34,842 nucleotides of DNA from Rhizophagus sp. LPA8_4_AMF (Eukaryota > Glomeromycota > Glomeromycetes > Glomerales > Glomeraceae). The stretch is taken from positions 1 to 34,842 of the forward strand of contig JADRCO010000391.1 in NCBI GenBank assembly GCA_021464525.1. Reading direction: 5' to 3'. The translations under genes were made by a program, and so were the position numbers. Shown one piece after another: positions 1 to 11,215 of the stretch (within the stretch, counting starts at the first letter, position 1; every line of letters begins with the position of its first letter). The notes beneath the pieces were generated by a model that was not told the DNA's origin, ran no database searches, and saw nothing but the letters and a program-made list of their open reading frames with translations.

Positions 1-3000
1 AATAATAAAAATATCGGTCAAAAAAATTAGCATGATCCTATAGGGCCGTGCGATAATAATTAATACATAACATACTTCAATTACTTCATGCATTAAATGA
101 AAAAGAGTATATACAGTATATTTATCGTATTTATTAATATAATAATTAATCTTTATAATATAACTTCAATCGTCTTTTGCTCTTTCCCAGTCATAAAATA
201 GATTTTGTGAAATTTTGGTTCTTATTCTTCTGATTCTTCTTTAGCTTAGATTTCTTTATTCTTAAGAGCAATTTTGATACTTGTTTGAAAAACACAGCAT
301 TTTCTATTAATTATAAGATACTGTATGACCTGTGCTCTTTATTGAAATAATTCTTTTTAGTTATTATTCTTTAGATTTGATTTCTTTTATTCAAAATTTT
401 CTAGTCCACTTAAATAATATTGGATATTTTGTCCAAATAATAATATCTTGTATACATTATGTTTAATTTCTCGTAGTTGTTAAAATATAAATAATATGAT
501 GATTCTTTAGTTCATAGATATTATGATTATGTGAATAAATATATAAATATAAATGTATCTTCAATAATATTGAAATGTACAATATTACAAGTGACATTTC
601 CATTTTTTTGGTAATACAATATTAGTATTTAGTGCTGTTTTCGATTGAGACCATTTAGCCATCAAATTGTTGAAATCGATTGTCTAAGAGATTCTCACGA
701 TCACATTATAAAATCAGCTATGAGTTTATTTAATGATTTAAGTGGCTTGACTTTTTTTTACTTTTACAATAATCTTTTCTTTCTACAAAATACCTAAATG
801 ACAAAACAAACTTACAAAATTAGCCTCCATTTATGCTTTTCCAATTTTAATTTTTGTTTCATGCCTCATTGAGTTATTAAAAAGTAAAAATTAATATTTA
901 AAATTAATCGTACAGAAGATTTACTTTGTTCTAGAAAAAATTTATTAAACCAGTTAACTATTACTTAATTTATTTCCTAAGAATTGTATAATGGATAAAT
1001 GACTAATATCAAATGCATTTTTCAGAGCCGGAATTATCAGTTTCTAAAAAAGATAATGAAATTATATAAAAAGGAAAGAACTGCGTGGATTTTTCATTAA
1101 AAAAATTTCTTTGTAATCATATTTCAAATTTTTTTTTATAAACTATAGTTTCCATTTCAGTTAGTCTTTTTTCCCTGTTATTAGTTCTTTTATTCTTTTA
1201 TAATTTTTTATAACAATATATTTTTTTAATATAAATTTTGACAAATTTTCAGTTGAACGTATTCTCCTAATTAATATTGTTTGGTTTAAAAAATATGAAT
1301 TACTTTTACAAATTAAATTAGTGTAATTGCTGTAAATTAATCATCATAATGAAAAATCTTTTTTACAAAAAGAAGAAAAAGATAAATCAAAAATGTAAAG
1401 TGATTTTCATTTTTATTTTTAATAAAAGTTGAAACGAACTTTTTTCTTACAAAAAGAGAAAATGATAAATCAACAATTTCCATTTTTATTTTGAATTTTT
1501 GAGTCAACTTTTTTTTTTTTTTTACGAAAAGAGAAAAAAAAATGATAAGTGATTTCCTTTTTTAACAAAAAATAATAATGTGATAAAATTATTTGAGTTT
1601 TTGCATCCAAATTTGGGAATTGTGGTTAGATTAAGAAAATATGAAATTTAATCCATAAAAATACTAAAAATATGCCTAATTTTCATAATAATTTGTTACG
1701 TGTTTATTTAATTGAGTATAAATATTATGGATAAACAAAAACAAACTGACAAATAAACGTTTAAATTATAAAAATAAACGTCAGATTAAAGATGAGACTT
1801 GTGTGCCTAAGCATGCGTTTAAATAAACGCACTTTTGTTTGTTTCAGTGTGTCATACCCTGTTTTAGTTCCATAGATGTCGAACAGTGAGCTTAAACGTA
1901 CAGTATGATGTACAGCACTCAATTATTTTGTTTCTGATAGTCATCACCTGACTTGGTCTACGTCTTATTATTACGTAGAGGTTAATTATGGTAAAATCTT
2001 ATTTGAAATGAAAGGATTATATTCTTATAACCCTGATTCTCTTAATAATTTAGCAAGACTTACAATATCTTCCAGAAACTATTTATTGCTGAGTTCTATT
2101 GGCAAATTAAAAGAAAATCTATATTAACTGGTAATGGTGCTATTCTAATTTTACTTCCTGCAGATGAAGAGATAAAAGCTAGAAGATAGAGTAACAGATA
2201 TCTAAATTATTAAGTGAAATTAAAAATTAATAACAAGTATTGTACTTAAATAACCATTAATTTGTAATATTTATAGTATGAGACTGTAGGTCATTCAAAT
2301 TTTGGTTAATTGTCATAATTGTTTAATGTTCTTTTTCCATTTATCTAATTTTCCAGAGTCTAATTTGGGTTTATAATTTTCTATTATTTTTAAGTGATTA
2401 CAAAAAAATAATTTATCATGAATCACATAAATTACTATTTACAATCAATAATTATTTAATAATTATTAATTTCATCAGAAATTTTTTCCACTTTAAAATC
2501 CACATAGAAATCCACATTGAGTATTGTGAAAAAAATGTAGAAATCTGAATAGTCCTAAGACTTTCCAAATACCCTGTGACAAAACAAAACACGAGGTATT
2601 TATGGTGTAGGATCCACATAATTCAATGTGAATCCGCATATGCATAGGATATATGGGAATGTATGGAATTCTACATATTTTTGAACTAATCCATGTGGAA
2701 TTACATGGACTGATCTACCTAAAAATTTTATGATGTTAGTATCTAATGTGTTGCGATTCTAGATTTAATTTTTTTTATTAGTAGGTATGGTTTTTTAACT
2801 TCATTTACTTTCATTTTAAATGACTGGTTAGTCAACTTATTGAATAAATTAAGACGTTATAATCTATATCCCTATTCATACTACAACAGTAATCAATAAT
2901 AACTCAGAAATTAATGATACTCCTGATATCATGTTAAAAATGAAAAATTCCTGTTATTAATAGGCAAAACGTGTCCTCTACACTAAGTCATTGGCGGTTG

Positions 3001-3456
3001 CTGTTTCTAAGAACTAGCTTTTTCGATGCAACAAGGTAATATTTTTTTCCACATATGCAATAATCGATAAACAGCCAGTAGTGAAACAAAGAAGAATTTC
3101 CGAAGGAATACTTGAAATTTCTGGAATAATAACAAATAGATATAAATAATCATCCGGAAGATTAAAGTATACTGTTAAGGTAAAGAAGCTTACAATGCCA
3201 TGGCTAGATTACAGATTTCCTTGGAAGAAAAAAATACTAGTCCGTTTTTTGCAGGTATTTGTGTAAAAAACAGAATACTCATTGGCTTGACCTTTCAACA
3301 TTCTTTCAGACATATATCATTCATGATAAATTATGTCTACTTAATAATTGCATCATGAAATAAGTACTTTATTCTGATTGCTGAATTGCCATAATACATC
3401 GCTAAATTAATGTTATATTATACAAATTCTGTATTAACGTAAAATAATTACTGAAT
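1..3456. other. Gene-free AT-rich spacer with minor repeats
   Basis: No supported gene. Bases 1-62 match 19551-19611, so the window starts inside a dispersed repeat. AAATAAACG words recur at 1752-1835 (four times, one nearly palindromic). Short protein-like frames at about 2068-2189 and 3030-3149 are too short and broken to call. Confidence 0.6.
2490..2735. repeat. Cluster of TCCACAT/ATGTGGA inverted words
   Basis: AAATCCACAT, AAATCCACATT, GATCCACATAATTCAATGTG, CCATGTGGAATTACATGG and related words alternate in both orientations over about 240 bp. The local mirrors suggest a degenerate inverted-repeat element. No coding frame. Confidence 0.45.
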
Positions 3457-3458
3457 TA

Positions 3459-3935
3459 GGGAAAATTTATTCCTCGTGAGATCAGTATTACACACCCCTA
3501 CCACTGATTGGCTGGTTAGGCTTTACAATTTCGTCATATCAGTCAATCAGTTATTTATTTACACGCTGGGGTGTTTTTTCTTTTTTTTAGGTTTTTCAGT
3601 TTCATTTCGTGTCAAAGCCTTTCATCTGCAGGGTGCCAGCTTGGACACGAAACCGGACTTATAATTTTTTATCATTATTGTTGTGGTTTCTCTTTTTTTA
3701 CATTATTATTATTGCTAGTTATGTCAAAAATAAATAATTGTTCTAATTTGAATAACTATATTATTCTTCTATTTAATAAATTTTTAATGGAATAAAATCG
3801 TAAAAAAAAATGAATGGCTACATAATTTTTTTTTAACCGTTAAAGTTAAAAAAAATTAGCCAATCAAAAAAATGCTTATCACGTGAGAGGGTGAGTAATA
3901 ATATTCCTCACCCGGGTTGAGGAATAAATTCACCC
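3459..3935. mobile_element. About 477-bp inverted-repeat element with TA target sites
   Basis: The left end GGGAAAATTTATTCCTC mirrors the right end GAGGAATAAATTCACCC. TA precedes the left end (3457-3458) and follows the right end (3936-3937). The mirror continues more loosely inside (GATTGGCT at about 3507, AGCCAATC at about 3858). The short open frames within it are not convincing genes. A CACGTG lies at 3880-3885. Confidence 0.65.
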
Positions 3936-3937
3936 TA
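3890..3937. repeat. Imperfect palindrome centred on CCCGGG
   Basis: AGGGTGAG...TTCCTCACCC on the left mirrors GGGTTGAGGAA...TTCACCCT on the right around a central CCCGGG. It could fold as a hairpin. It forms the right end of the 3459-3935 element. Confidence 0.6.
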
Positions 3938-4723
3938 TTAGTAATATTAGTTTGTTGGGACTACCTCTGACCTTGTACGACTTACTTATTGACCCAGTCA
4001 AAATAATGACAAAAATATTCTTTTCTTGACCTGAAAATTAAGAACATTAACGTATTGTTATTTCATTTTTTTTTCTTTTACAAGAGTATAGACACAATAA
4101 CAGATAAGAATTTTTTTACATTATTTAATGAACAATACTTATTTTTTTAAAAGCAATTTTTATATATTGTAAAACTTGATAAAATATTGTAAAAAAAATA
4201 TTAAGAGAACAAAGTTTTTGTTTTTTGTTTAAAAGTAATAAATGAACGAGTAATTTTTATTAAGTCCGGTCAGTAAACACAACATAAACAACGCAGACGT
4301 GAAGACTATATCAAAGTCACGTGATGACAAAAAATGTGCATTTTTCACGATTATGTGAGGAAAAATCGCTTCAAGAAATGAGCATTTTAATCATAATAAA
4401 ACATGATAACAAACATACAAATTATTGTTAATACAGAAAAAAATTGCATAAGATTCATCCCAACGGAAAGGTTAATGAAAAATCATCATGTTACAAATTA
4501 TTACATGATGATTTTCCACCTTGCTTACGACGGGCCATACCATTTATGGTTAAAAATATATTTTGTTAGAATTTCTATTTTAAGTAATAATCCTAATGAA
4601 TTCGGACCTAGTTTTTCCTGTTGTACAGTACTCTCTAAACTTGTAAATAAACTTTCTATAACAAAATTGCAGATGTTCTTTTATTATCGAAAATAAACAA
4701 ATAAAATCTTTTTTTTAAAAAAA

Positions 4724-4858
4724 ATTAAATTCTTTTACCAACTTTCCATTTAAATCAATATCACCCAAAATATACAATTTGTTAGTATGATACGTTTGAT
4801 TTAAGGTGTCATTTGATAATTTAACTCAAATAATACTTGAAGATCCATAATATAAATT
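4724..4858 (-). pseudogene. Kelch relic 1: decayed 5' end of a kelch gene
   Basis: The minus strand matches the start of the kelch genes: the end of the signal peptide (Leu-Phe-Glu-Leu-Asn-Tyr-Gln-Met-Thr-Pro), then His-Thr, Asn-Lys-Leu-Tyr-Ile-Leu and Lys-Glu-Phe. A TAA follows Thr-Pro, the frame shifts, and the start codon is lost. Homology stops at about 4724 next to A/T runs. The gene's conserved upstream block (ACGGAACACAAAC at 5147-5159) survives. It lies about 290 bp from the lost start and about 140 bp once the 149-bp mini-element between them is subtracted, close to the 105-130 bp of the intact genes. Confidence 0.75.
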
Positions 4859-4895
4859 TAATTTTTCGATATATTTATATAATATTAATAACTTG

Positions 4896-5044
4896 CCCTG
4901 TAAAAAATTTTATCCATAATTTTTGTAAAACCCCGTGAATATGAATACAATTACGGAAAAATAAAAGCAACTTGGGTAATTTCCATGTTTTGAAGCTATA
5001 AATTCCGTGAATATGATACAACACGGAATAAATTTTTTATAGGG
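4896..5044. mobile_element. 149-bp MITE inside the 5' flank of kelch relic 1
   Basis: CCCTGTAAAAAATTTTATCC (4896-4915) mirrors GGAATAAATTTTTTATAGGG (5025-5044). TTG on both sides (4893-4895, 5045-5047) may be a 3-bp target duplication. Inside, GTGAATATGA occurs twice. Subtracting the element restores the usual promoter spacing of the kelch genes. Confidence 0.7.
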
Positions 5045-6551
5045 TTGTGGCAGAAACTAGAAATAAATATTTAAATATTTGAACGATATTTATTTATATT
5101 TATATTTTAACGCCTATGGTTAAAACTAAGAAGAGATTTGTGGAAACGGAACACAAACCAATATTATTTGTGTTTAATTTGATGCTAAACATCAGACCGT
5201 GCCGTTTGTGCACATTATTTATTTGTTCATATTACTTCCACTGCTCCACATGCATATTGTACCTTCGAAATACATTTATATACTTAAAATGTTCAAATCA
5301 TTAAATTAATGATTTTGGATTGAAACTAACAACTGTCAAAAACAGTTTCCAGTTAAAAGATTTTTCAAAATTGCAAGATTTTAATAAAGCTTATAATCAA
5401 GAAATATGATCACAACAAAAAAAGAATCAACAATATGCAATGTATAAATTTTTAAAACGTTAACGCTGTATTACATTTTATTCAAATAAATAGAAAATCT
5501 GAATGCTGACTTTAAAAAATTTTCAAGTTTTGATTTACATACCGTTAATAACTTTCTCTTCAAAACAACATTTATTGAAACGAGTTTATTAGAACAAGGC
5601 GGGCTTACCATATTTTTTTTCCTGTTACTGTCGGTTGACGGAATACCGACAAATGGGGCATCCTTTAATTTTTGTAAGACAATGAAGTAATAAAATTTAA
5701 AGGAAGTAACAAAGTTGAATATCTTAGTTTTGGTTTTTGCTACAATTGATAAATTGGTCTCCCGGAAAAAGATTTGTCTCGCAAACTAAAATATTATTCA
5801 TATATTTATACATATATATTGTACTATTAGTATGCATGCAATAGTTCATGCAATAGGTGTAATAAAATTTTTCAAGCACAACAAATATTGATCACTTTTA
5901 AGCAATCTTCGTTGCAAAAAAGTCACAAGTACCTAAGAGTTAATCCCGTTCTTGTAATACGATAATTGTTTATCAGTGCGTTGATTTTATAATTAAAATT
6001 CCCTATATCGGGTAATTTTATAATAAATCGCTTCTGCATTATTATTTTATAAACAATTAATTATAATGCGGGCTTAATTCCATGTGATCATGCATCAATT
6101 ACATCAAAGTAATTGAATAATGCCCAGTATATAGTCAAAAAAATGAGTAGAATTAAGGCTAAGTCTATAGTTTCAAGTTCAAACAACAGAATTAATCGGT
6201 TTCAAAATTTTACCAGAAAATTCTATTCATTTTATGTAAATAATCATACGTCTATCTCTACATTTCCTTTTCTAGTAAACTTTCTAACAACTTAGTCTAA
6301 CAATTTATTAGCGAATTTACGAATATATTTTACCGTTATTCATTTGATAATATAATTTTATTTTTGAGAGAATAATTAATAATTATTAGAAACGTATAAA
6401 TCTAGCCTAAATTTTGGTGTAAATCGACACGGAATTCTTAATTTAACGTTAATTTCTTAAATTACTCTTCAATAATGGCAAATATGTTGTATGATAAAAA
6501 TCGAATTCATTATTACATTATTTTGTTAAGTACATAAAAATTTCATTGATT

Positions 6552-8958
6552 TTAATCTTGTCTTGCATTGTTCTTTTTTGTAATATCAAAATTATTATCC
6601 CTAACAGCTTGAAGAAGTTCATTTTTCAAAGTTTGTGCAATTTCTTGTTTAACAGCTTGAAGTATTTCATCTTTAAGAATTTGTGAAGATAACCTACCAT
6701 TATTAGATGAAATTGTTTCTTGCCCATAATTATAATTCTTATCATCATTAATTATTGCTGGAGCCGAAATTATTGGTTCATTATTAGTTGAATTTCCATT
6801 TCTAGGCGTTTGAATAATTTCTTGCTCATTATTATCCATTGCTTGTTCAAAATCATGAATTGCTGGAGCTGAAATTATTGGTTCATTATTGGTTGAATTT
6901 CCATATTTAGGCATTTGAATAATTTCTTGCCCATGATAATCATTAGCTGGAATTATTATTGGTTCCTGGTTGGTCGTATTTTCGTTTTTGAGTGTCAAAA
7001 TAATTTCATGATCAGGTTCGTAGTTAGTTGTATTTTCATTTCTAGGCATTTGAATAATTTCTTGTTCATTATTATCCATTGTTTGTTCATAATTATGAAC
7101 ATCCCTTTCTTCTTGATTATAGTTATTATAATTATTATTCCCATTAATTGATTTATGGTTTTGTTTATTTTTATTCCACTTATATATAAAGAACCATCCA
7201 AATGCTAAGAAAATAATACCACTAAACAAAGATCCTACTATTACACCACTATTGGATAGTGGTGATGGTGATGGTGATGGTGATGGTGATGGTGATGGTG
7301 ATGGTGATGGTGGTGACGGTGGTGGTGATGGTGATGGTGATGGTGATGGTGGTGATGGTGGTGGTGGTGGCGGTGGAGGAACTGAAGGATCAAATTTTGT
7401 CGTCCATATATATTCTTCATTATTACTAATATCAAGTAATAATATATCACTTTCAACTGTTCTATCATAACTAACTCCTACAATAATTAACAATATTTTT
7501 TTGTTAAATAATAATCAATCAAAAGATTTCTTATTATAAATATTTATATTTACCAAATGATACAACCATATATTTTCCAATTACATTTGCTTTATGAAAA
7601 GCTCTTGGTTCTGGGATTATTCCAGAAATTTTTGGAACGTACCAACTGTAATTATTCAAATCTAATACATAAAGTGTAGTATCTAAATATCCGGGATCAA
7701 TAAAAATTCCTCCATAAATTATGACTCTTTGACCATCTAAACCTATTAAAATGTAATAAAATTTTATAATTAATATTCAATCTTTTATAATATTCTCATT
7801 AATTACATACCAAGGACTGTGGAAAAAGAAAGTCTATTAGAAGGGATTTTTCCTATTGTTGCCTAAAATTAATAAAAAGTTATTTCATAATTTAAAACTT
7901 TCGTTATAATAATTTATATAACTTACCTCTATGTTCCAACTGTCATTAATTGTATCATATATATAGACCTAAATAAATAATTTATCTTAGTTATTCAATT
8001 TTAGAAAAAACTTATATACCGTGCCATTCCGAATTGAACTACCCCGACCTTGGCCCGCATTATGGCGATTTTGACCAGAATTATGACACTTTGGCCGGAA
8101 TTAAAATCAAAAAAATGGTTGTTTAATTACGGAATGGTACGGTAGTAACAAAACTTACCTCACTTAACGTAAAAGCTCCACCTAGCTTAACATTCAAAGT
8201 ACTAGTATTAAATGATCCACTAAGATCATCTACACCACCTAAACAATAAATATTCATTGATAGATAAATAAAACATATGTAAGTAATGAATATAAGTTTA
8301 TAAATAACACTTGCTTACCCATATAAATAATCTTATTGTTTGGTAATAAAGTAGCACCATAAAGAAATCTTGGACTTGGTGCATTAACTAAACTTCCCTT
8401 TCCCCAATTAAGATTTATTGTATCTAAAATATGCATATCATTTAAAATAAAATCATTTTGGTCTACTCCGCCCCATATATAAAATTTTCCATTGTTGTCT
8501 AAAACTCCCGTTATGTAATATTTTCTAACTGTATTAATTCCAGTTATTTTTTGAGGATTCCATGTAATGTGATGTGGGTCAAATGTATAAACTAATGCCA
8601 TTGTTAGATCAGATGTAACTCCACCGTATATAAATAGTGTATCATTGTTTGCGCCACCTTTAACTGATGTTGCAGAATTATGTGCTGGAACCATATTAAT
8701 ATTTGATAAGTCTTGCCATGATAATTCTCGAGTATCAAATGGAACTGAAACATCAAGATAAAAAAATTCTTTTACATTTTTATTATCGATTTCTGACCAA
8801 CCACTTAAAATATACAATTTATTATCAATGAATGTAGAAGTATGACGGTTTAGTGCACTTGGCTTAAAGGGCGTCATTTGACAATTTATTTCAACTAACA
8901 CTTGAAGTAGTATCCATAATAAAGTAAAATTAGCCAAAGAATTTTTTAACATGATCAT
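6552..8958 (-). CDS. Kelch gene A: secreted, membrane-anchored kelch-repeat protein, 642 aa, six exons
   Basis: Exons on the minus strand: 8958-8319, 8238-8159, 7968-7927, 7862-7811, 7742-7554, 7477-6552. All five introns are GT-AG and the splice keeps one frame (1929 nt, stop included). Residues 1-26 are a signal peptide ending near the Asn-Cys-Gln. Residues about 35-360 form six kelch blades, with Gly-Gly pairs after Tyr/Trp/Met at about 111-113, 162-164, 213-215 and 281-283. Residues 367-407 are a Pro and Ser-Pro stalk, 412-433 a membrane helix followed by Tyr-Lys-Trp-Asn-Lys. The tail has imperfect repeats around Gln-Glu-Ile-Ile-Gln and Asn-Glu-Pro-Ile-Ile, and ends in a Leu/Glu/Lys-rich probable coiled coil. 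Known of the family: kelch propellers bind proteins or glycans. Inferred: surface receptor or adhesin, ligand unknown. No galactose-oxidase catalytic set was identified. Intron 2 is 190 bp because of an inserted mini-transposon. Confidence 0.9.
6770..7100 (-). repeat. Imperfect tandem repeats coding for the cytoplasmic tail of kelch A
   Basis: A unit coding roughly for Glu-Gln-Glu-Ile-Ile-Gln-Met-Pro-Arg-Asn, Asn-Thr-Thr-Asn and Glu-Pro-Ile-Ile recurs about four times with drift. The DNA word GGTTCATTATT(A/G)GTTGAATTT occurs at about 6775 and 6881, and TCATTATTATCCATTG at about 6826 and 7066. Most of this block is missing from B and C, explaining part of the length difference. Confidence 0.7.
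7258..7378. repeat. GGTGAT/GGTGGT hexamer-like microsatellite encoding the Pro/Ser stalk of kelch A
   Basis: About 120 bp of GGTGAT and GGTGGT units on the plus strand. On the coding minus strand they give Ser-Pro and Pro runs. Another minus frame gives a His run and the plus strand a Gly-Asp run, with no stop in these frames. Genes B and C lack the expansion. One interrupted GGTGACGGT unit suggests local unit duplication. Confidence 0.95.
8017..8144. mobile_element. 128-bp MITE with TA target sites inside intron 2 of kelch A
   Basis: The left end ACCGTGCCATTCCGAATT mirrors the right end AATTACGGAATGGTACGGT with two or three differences. Both ends abut TA (8017-8018 and 8143-8144), the hallmark of Tc1/mariner-type non-autonomous elements. 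The inside has GGCC-centred words (TTGGCC, GGCCAGAATTAT, GGCCGGAATT) also found at 11361-11520 and 19957-20150. Introns 2 of B and C are 72 and 61 bp; that of A is 190 bp, so the excess equals the element. Confidence 0.85.
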
Positions 8959-9028
8959 ATTTTATTTAACTTAATGTGGTAAAAACTATTTTCGAAGGAA
9001 AATATTTTTTTTTTTAAAAAAAAATATC

Positions 9029-9196
9029 TTGGCGTATTTAAGTCTTCAGCGTTACGCCTAATCTGAAATATCTGAATAGAACGGAATACACAAACACAAA
9101 TTTATTTATTCAAATATTTATTTCGAAATAATTATTTAGTTCGTTGGGAGAACTACCCCTGCGTCGGTGTTTAAGGACGGATGTGCCAAATAGGGT
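9029..9196 (-). promoter_or_regulatory. Conserved promoter blocks of kelch gene A
   Basis: Three blocks shared with B and C in the same order (plus-strand text): TTGGCGTATTTAA at 9029-9041, about 71 bp upstream of the ATG and reading TTAAATACGCCAA on the gene strand (possible core promoter); AGAACGGAATACACAAACAC at 9079-9098; and ACCCCTGCGTCGGTG at 9155-9169, followed by ATGTGCCAAATAGGG at 9181-9195. Function is inferred from conservation between paralogues. Confidence 0.6.
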
Positions 9197-9246
9197 CTGT
9201 AACATAATAACATAAATAACGTGTTACTGGCATCACGTGAGAATGT

Positions 9247-10028
9247 GACGGTCACAACCAATGAACACCACCAAAAAATTTTCGGTATCGTGACTTTGTA
9301 CTACTATTTCTTTTTTCACAAAAAAAAAAAATTTTGAACGGAAAAATCTTTGTCCGGAGCTTTAGCGAAGGACATTCTACTGTACTGCATTAGACGATTT
9401 TGTGTTAACCCATGAAAATTTCCTTCCATCCGCTGACGTCACTCATTTATTACCCCTGCTTTTTCCATTTTTGATTATGTATCACCTTTTCAGTTTTCAG
9501 TAACACGCCTTATTTTATTTTGGGGTTACGTATTTTTTATATGCTATTTATCGTAATAAAAATTTTTTTTAATAAAAAGATACCGAGTAAATAAACGCGA
9601 CGGACTTTAATGGTTTCCGTTTTCCTAGTTTTAGATAAATATTGCACTTAATACTACCCGATATGTGAAATAAATGACATTTTCTCCTTATATTTTAGTA
9701 TTTTGCGTGTTTTTCCTATAATTTCAGCAATGCTAGAAGATTTAAAATAACAAATAACTTATTTTAATAAAAAAACCAACAATAAATTCTTATAAAGTGA
9801 AAGGATCATAAGGAATATTCTAAAGAATGTCACCAAAACTTAAACTAGTTTCCCAGGCAAAAATAGTTTATCATCGAGTTTATCATCAAGTAAATAATTA
9901 TTTTAAATTTTCGGTTCCCTGAGTCATCCGTAAATCATTATTTCATTTGGACTTGGAAAGTACTCGCTTTATTATTTTCTTAAAAAAACCGCGAAAATTT
10001 TCCTAAGATAAATAAAGTCGACGGTCAC
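9247..10028. other. About 770-bp segment flanked by 9-bp direct repeats upstream of kelch A
   Basis: GACGGTCAC occurs at 9247-9255 and again at 10020-10028. Compared with the B and C flanks, the text between is extra: both sides resemble the B flank near TATAAATAACG and ATTAAAGTCACGTGG. A 9-bp target duplication would fit a Mutator-like element, but no convincing terminal inverted repeat or transposase is present. A perfect TGACGTCA lies inside at 9434-9441. Confidence 0.4.
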
Positions 10029-10109
10029 CTCAATATTAAAGTCACGTGGTTATACTAAAGTACGGTTACGTATGAAGTATAAGTCTATGTTCAATAGCAA
10101 ATTGTTAGA

Positions 10110-11215
10110 TAAGCTTGTGGTCAGGAAATAAACAAATAAATTTAACACTGACAATACGCAGTGTAATATCGTGTTAACATGCATTTTAGATATTAACAAG
10201 TTTTTCCAAGTAAGTATTAGTTTCTAAGGTTCACTTTACAAACTTTAAGTATATTATATTATTGGATGAGGGGTGTTATACTGGTATTATCGTTCTAGCT
10301 TTTTTCGATTATGCTGTTTCTTTTTTTTTACTCCAAACTTTATATTAACTTTAGCGTTTTTCGATTATGCTGTTTCTTTCTTTTTTTATTCCAAACTTTA
10401 TATTAACTTTTATAAACTTTCAGTCTTTCATTTATATTTTCCTTTTTTTTTACTTCACTGAATGATTTAATATAGTTATATCAATTATAACAAACCGAAA
10501 TTTTGAATATAAATAAATAATATCTATCGGTTTATGAGAATCTGTATGATCTTATTTGTAGTACTCTAAATTTGTAATACTAATACCAGTATAGAGTATA
10601 TCGTCTATCGACAAATCGATGTTTTCTAAAAATTTAAAAATAAACTTCCTTGAACAAAATTTATCAATACCCTTTTATTATTAAAAATAAAACAAATGAG
10701 GATTATTTACTATTTTTTCAAAGAAATTCTGAAGTAGTTATAATTGGAAAGAAAATTTTTCTACATATAAATGATAGTGTTTGTAAATACTATACATTTA
10801 CTAATAATAATTTATTAATTTTTGGGAAACATAAAATCTCAATAGTAGTAATTAAAAGACCTAGTAAACACCCCGTCTGCTTCGTTTCTGCTTTTTGCGT
10901 CATTAGAACTGCTAGAAGAAAGTCACAGCTTTCAAGACATTTTCGATCATCACATTAAATTGTGCTGATGCATAGTACGTGGAGAAAGTCGTATTAATTA
11001 ATGTCATCAAAATTCTTACTATAGCAAATATCATTTACAAGTATCTCTCAGTAAGGGTAGAAATTCGTATTGTTGGTATCAAATATTTAACGATAAGAGT
11101 ATATAAACTCATAAAACTAGGGAAATGAAAGAACAATTTTAAGCTAGCTGCTAAACAATATTCCGGATGTCATAAGGAATGAAGTGAAGTTTCAAGATTA
11201 TTAAGCGACCTGACA
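10110..11215. repeat. Duplicated intergenic segment, copy 1 (pairs with 18815-19890)
   Basis: Shares long collinear matches with 18815-19890: TTAACATGCATTT, GAGGGGTGTTATACTGGT, CATGCTGTTTCTTT-like text, TTTTTCTACATATAAATGAT, GTGTTTGTAAATACT and CTGCTAAACAATATTCC. Indels separate the matches. An open frame at 10650-10958 lies within it and is broken in the other copy. It contains Lys-Lys-Ile-Phe-Leu-His-Ile-Asn-Asp, suggesting a decayed gene, family unknown. Confidence 0.75.

Larger units (their letters stand above)
3938..6551. other. Spacer with kelch relic 1, a MITE and the 3' flank of kelch A
   Basis: Apart from the relic and MITE listed separately, nothing coding is supported. At about 4613-4650 a CCTAGTTTTTCCTGTTGTAC word matches the gene B and C distal 5' flanks. 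From about 6260 to 6551 the text resembles the 3' flanks of B and C. Confidence 0.55.

Noticed and set aside
2068-2189. Open plus-strand stretch with Ile-Leu-Leu-Pro-Ala-Asp-Glu-Glu
   Set aside because: About 40 codons with no start, no continuation and no family match. At most a gene fragment.
3476-3795. Two overlapping plus-strand frames of 62 and 74 codons
   Set aside because: They lie inside the TA-flanked inverted-repeat element and are Phe-rich from T runs. No transposase motif.
4403-4696. 97-codon plus-strand frame
   Set aside because: Part of it (about 4613-4650) is a dispersed flank repeat that is not open elsewhere. No recognisable protein.
6113-6295. 60-codon plus-strand frame
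   Set aside because: It lies in the kelch A 3' flank, which is homologous to non-coding flanks of B and C where the frame is not kept.
7241-7468. Minus-strand frame coding for a long His run, and a plus-strand Gly-Asp frame (7252-7470)
   Set aside because: Both are shadows of the GGTGAT microsatellite inside exon 6 of kelch A. The Pro/Ser frame joins the conserved ectodomain to the membrane helix.
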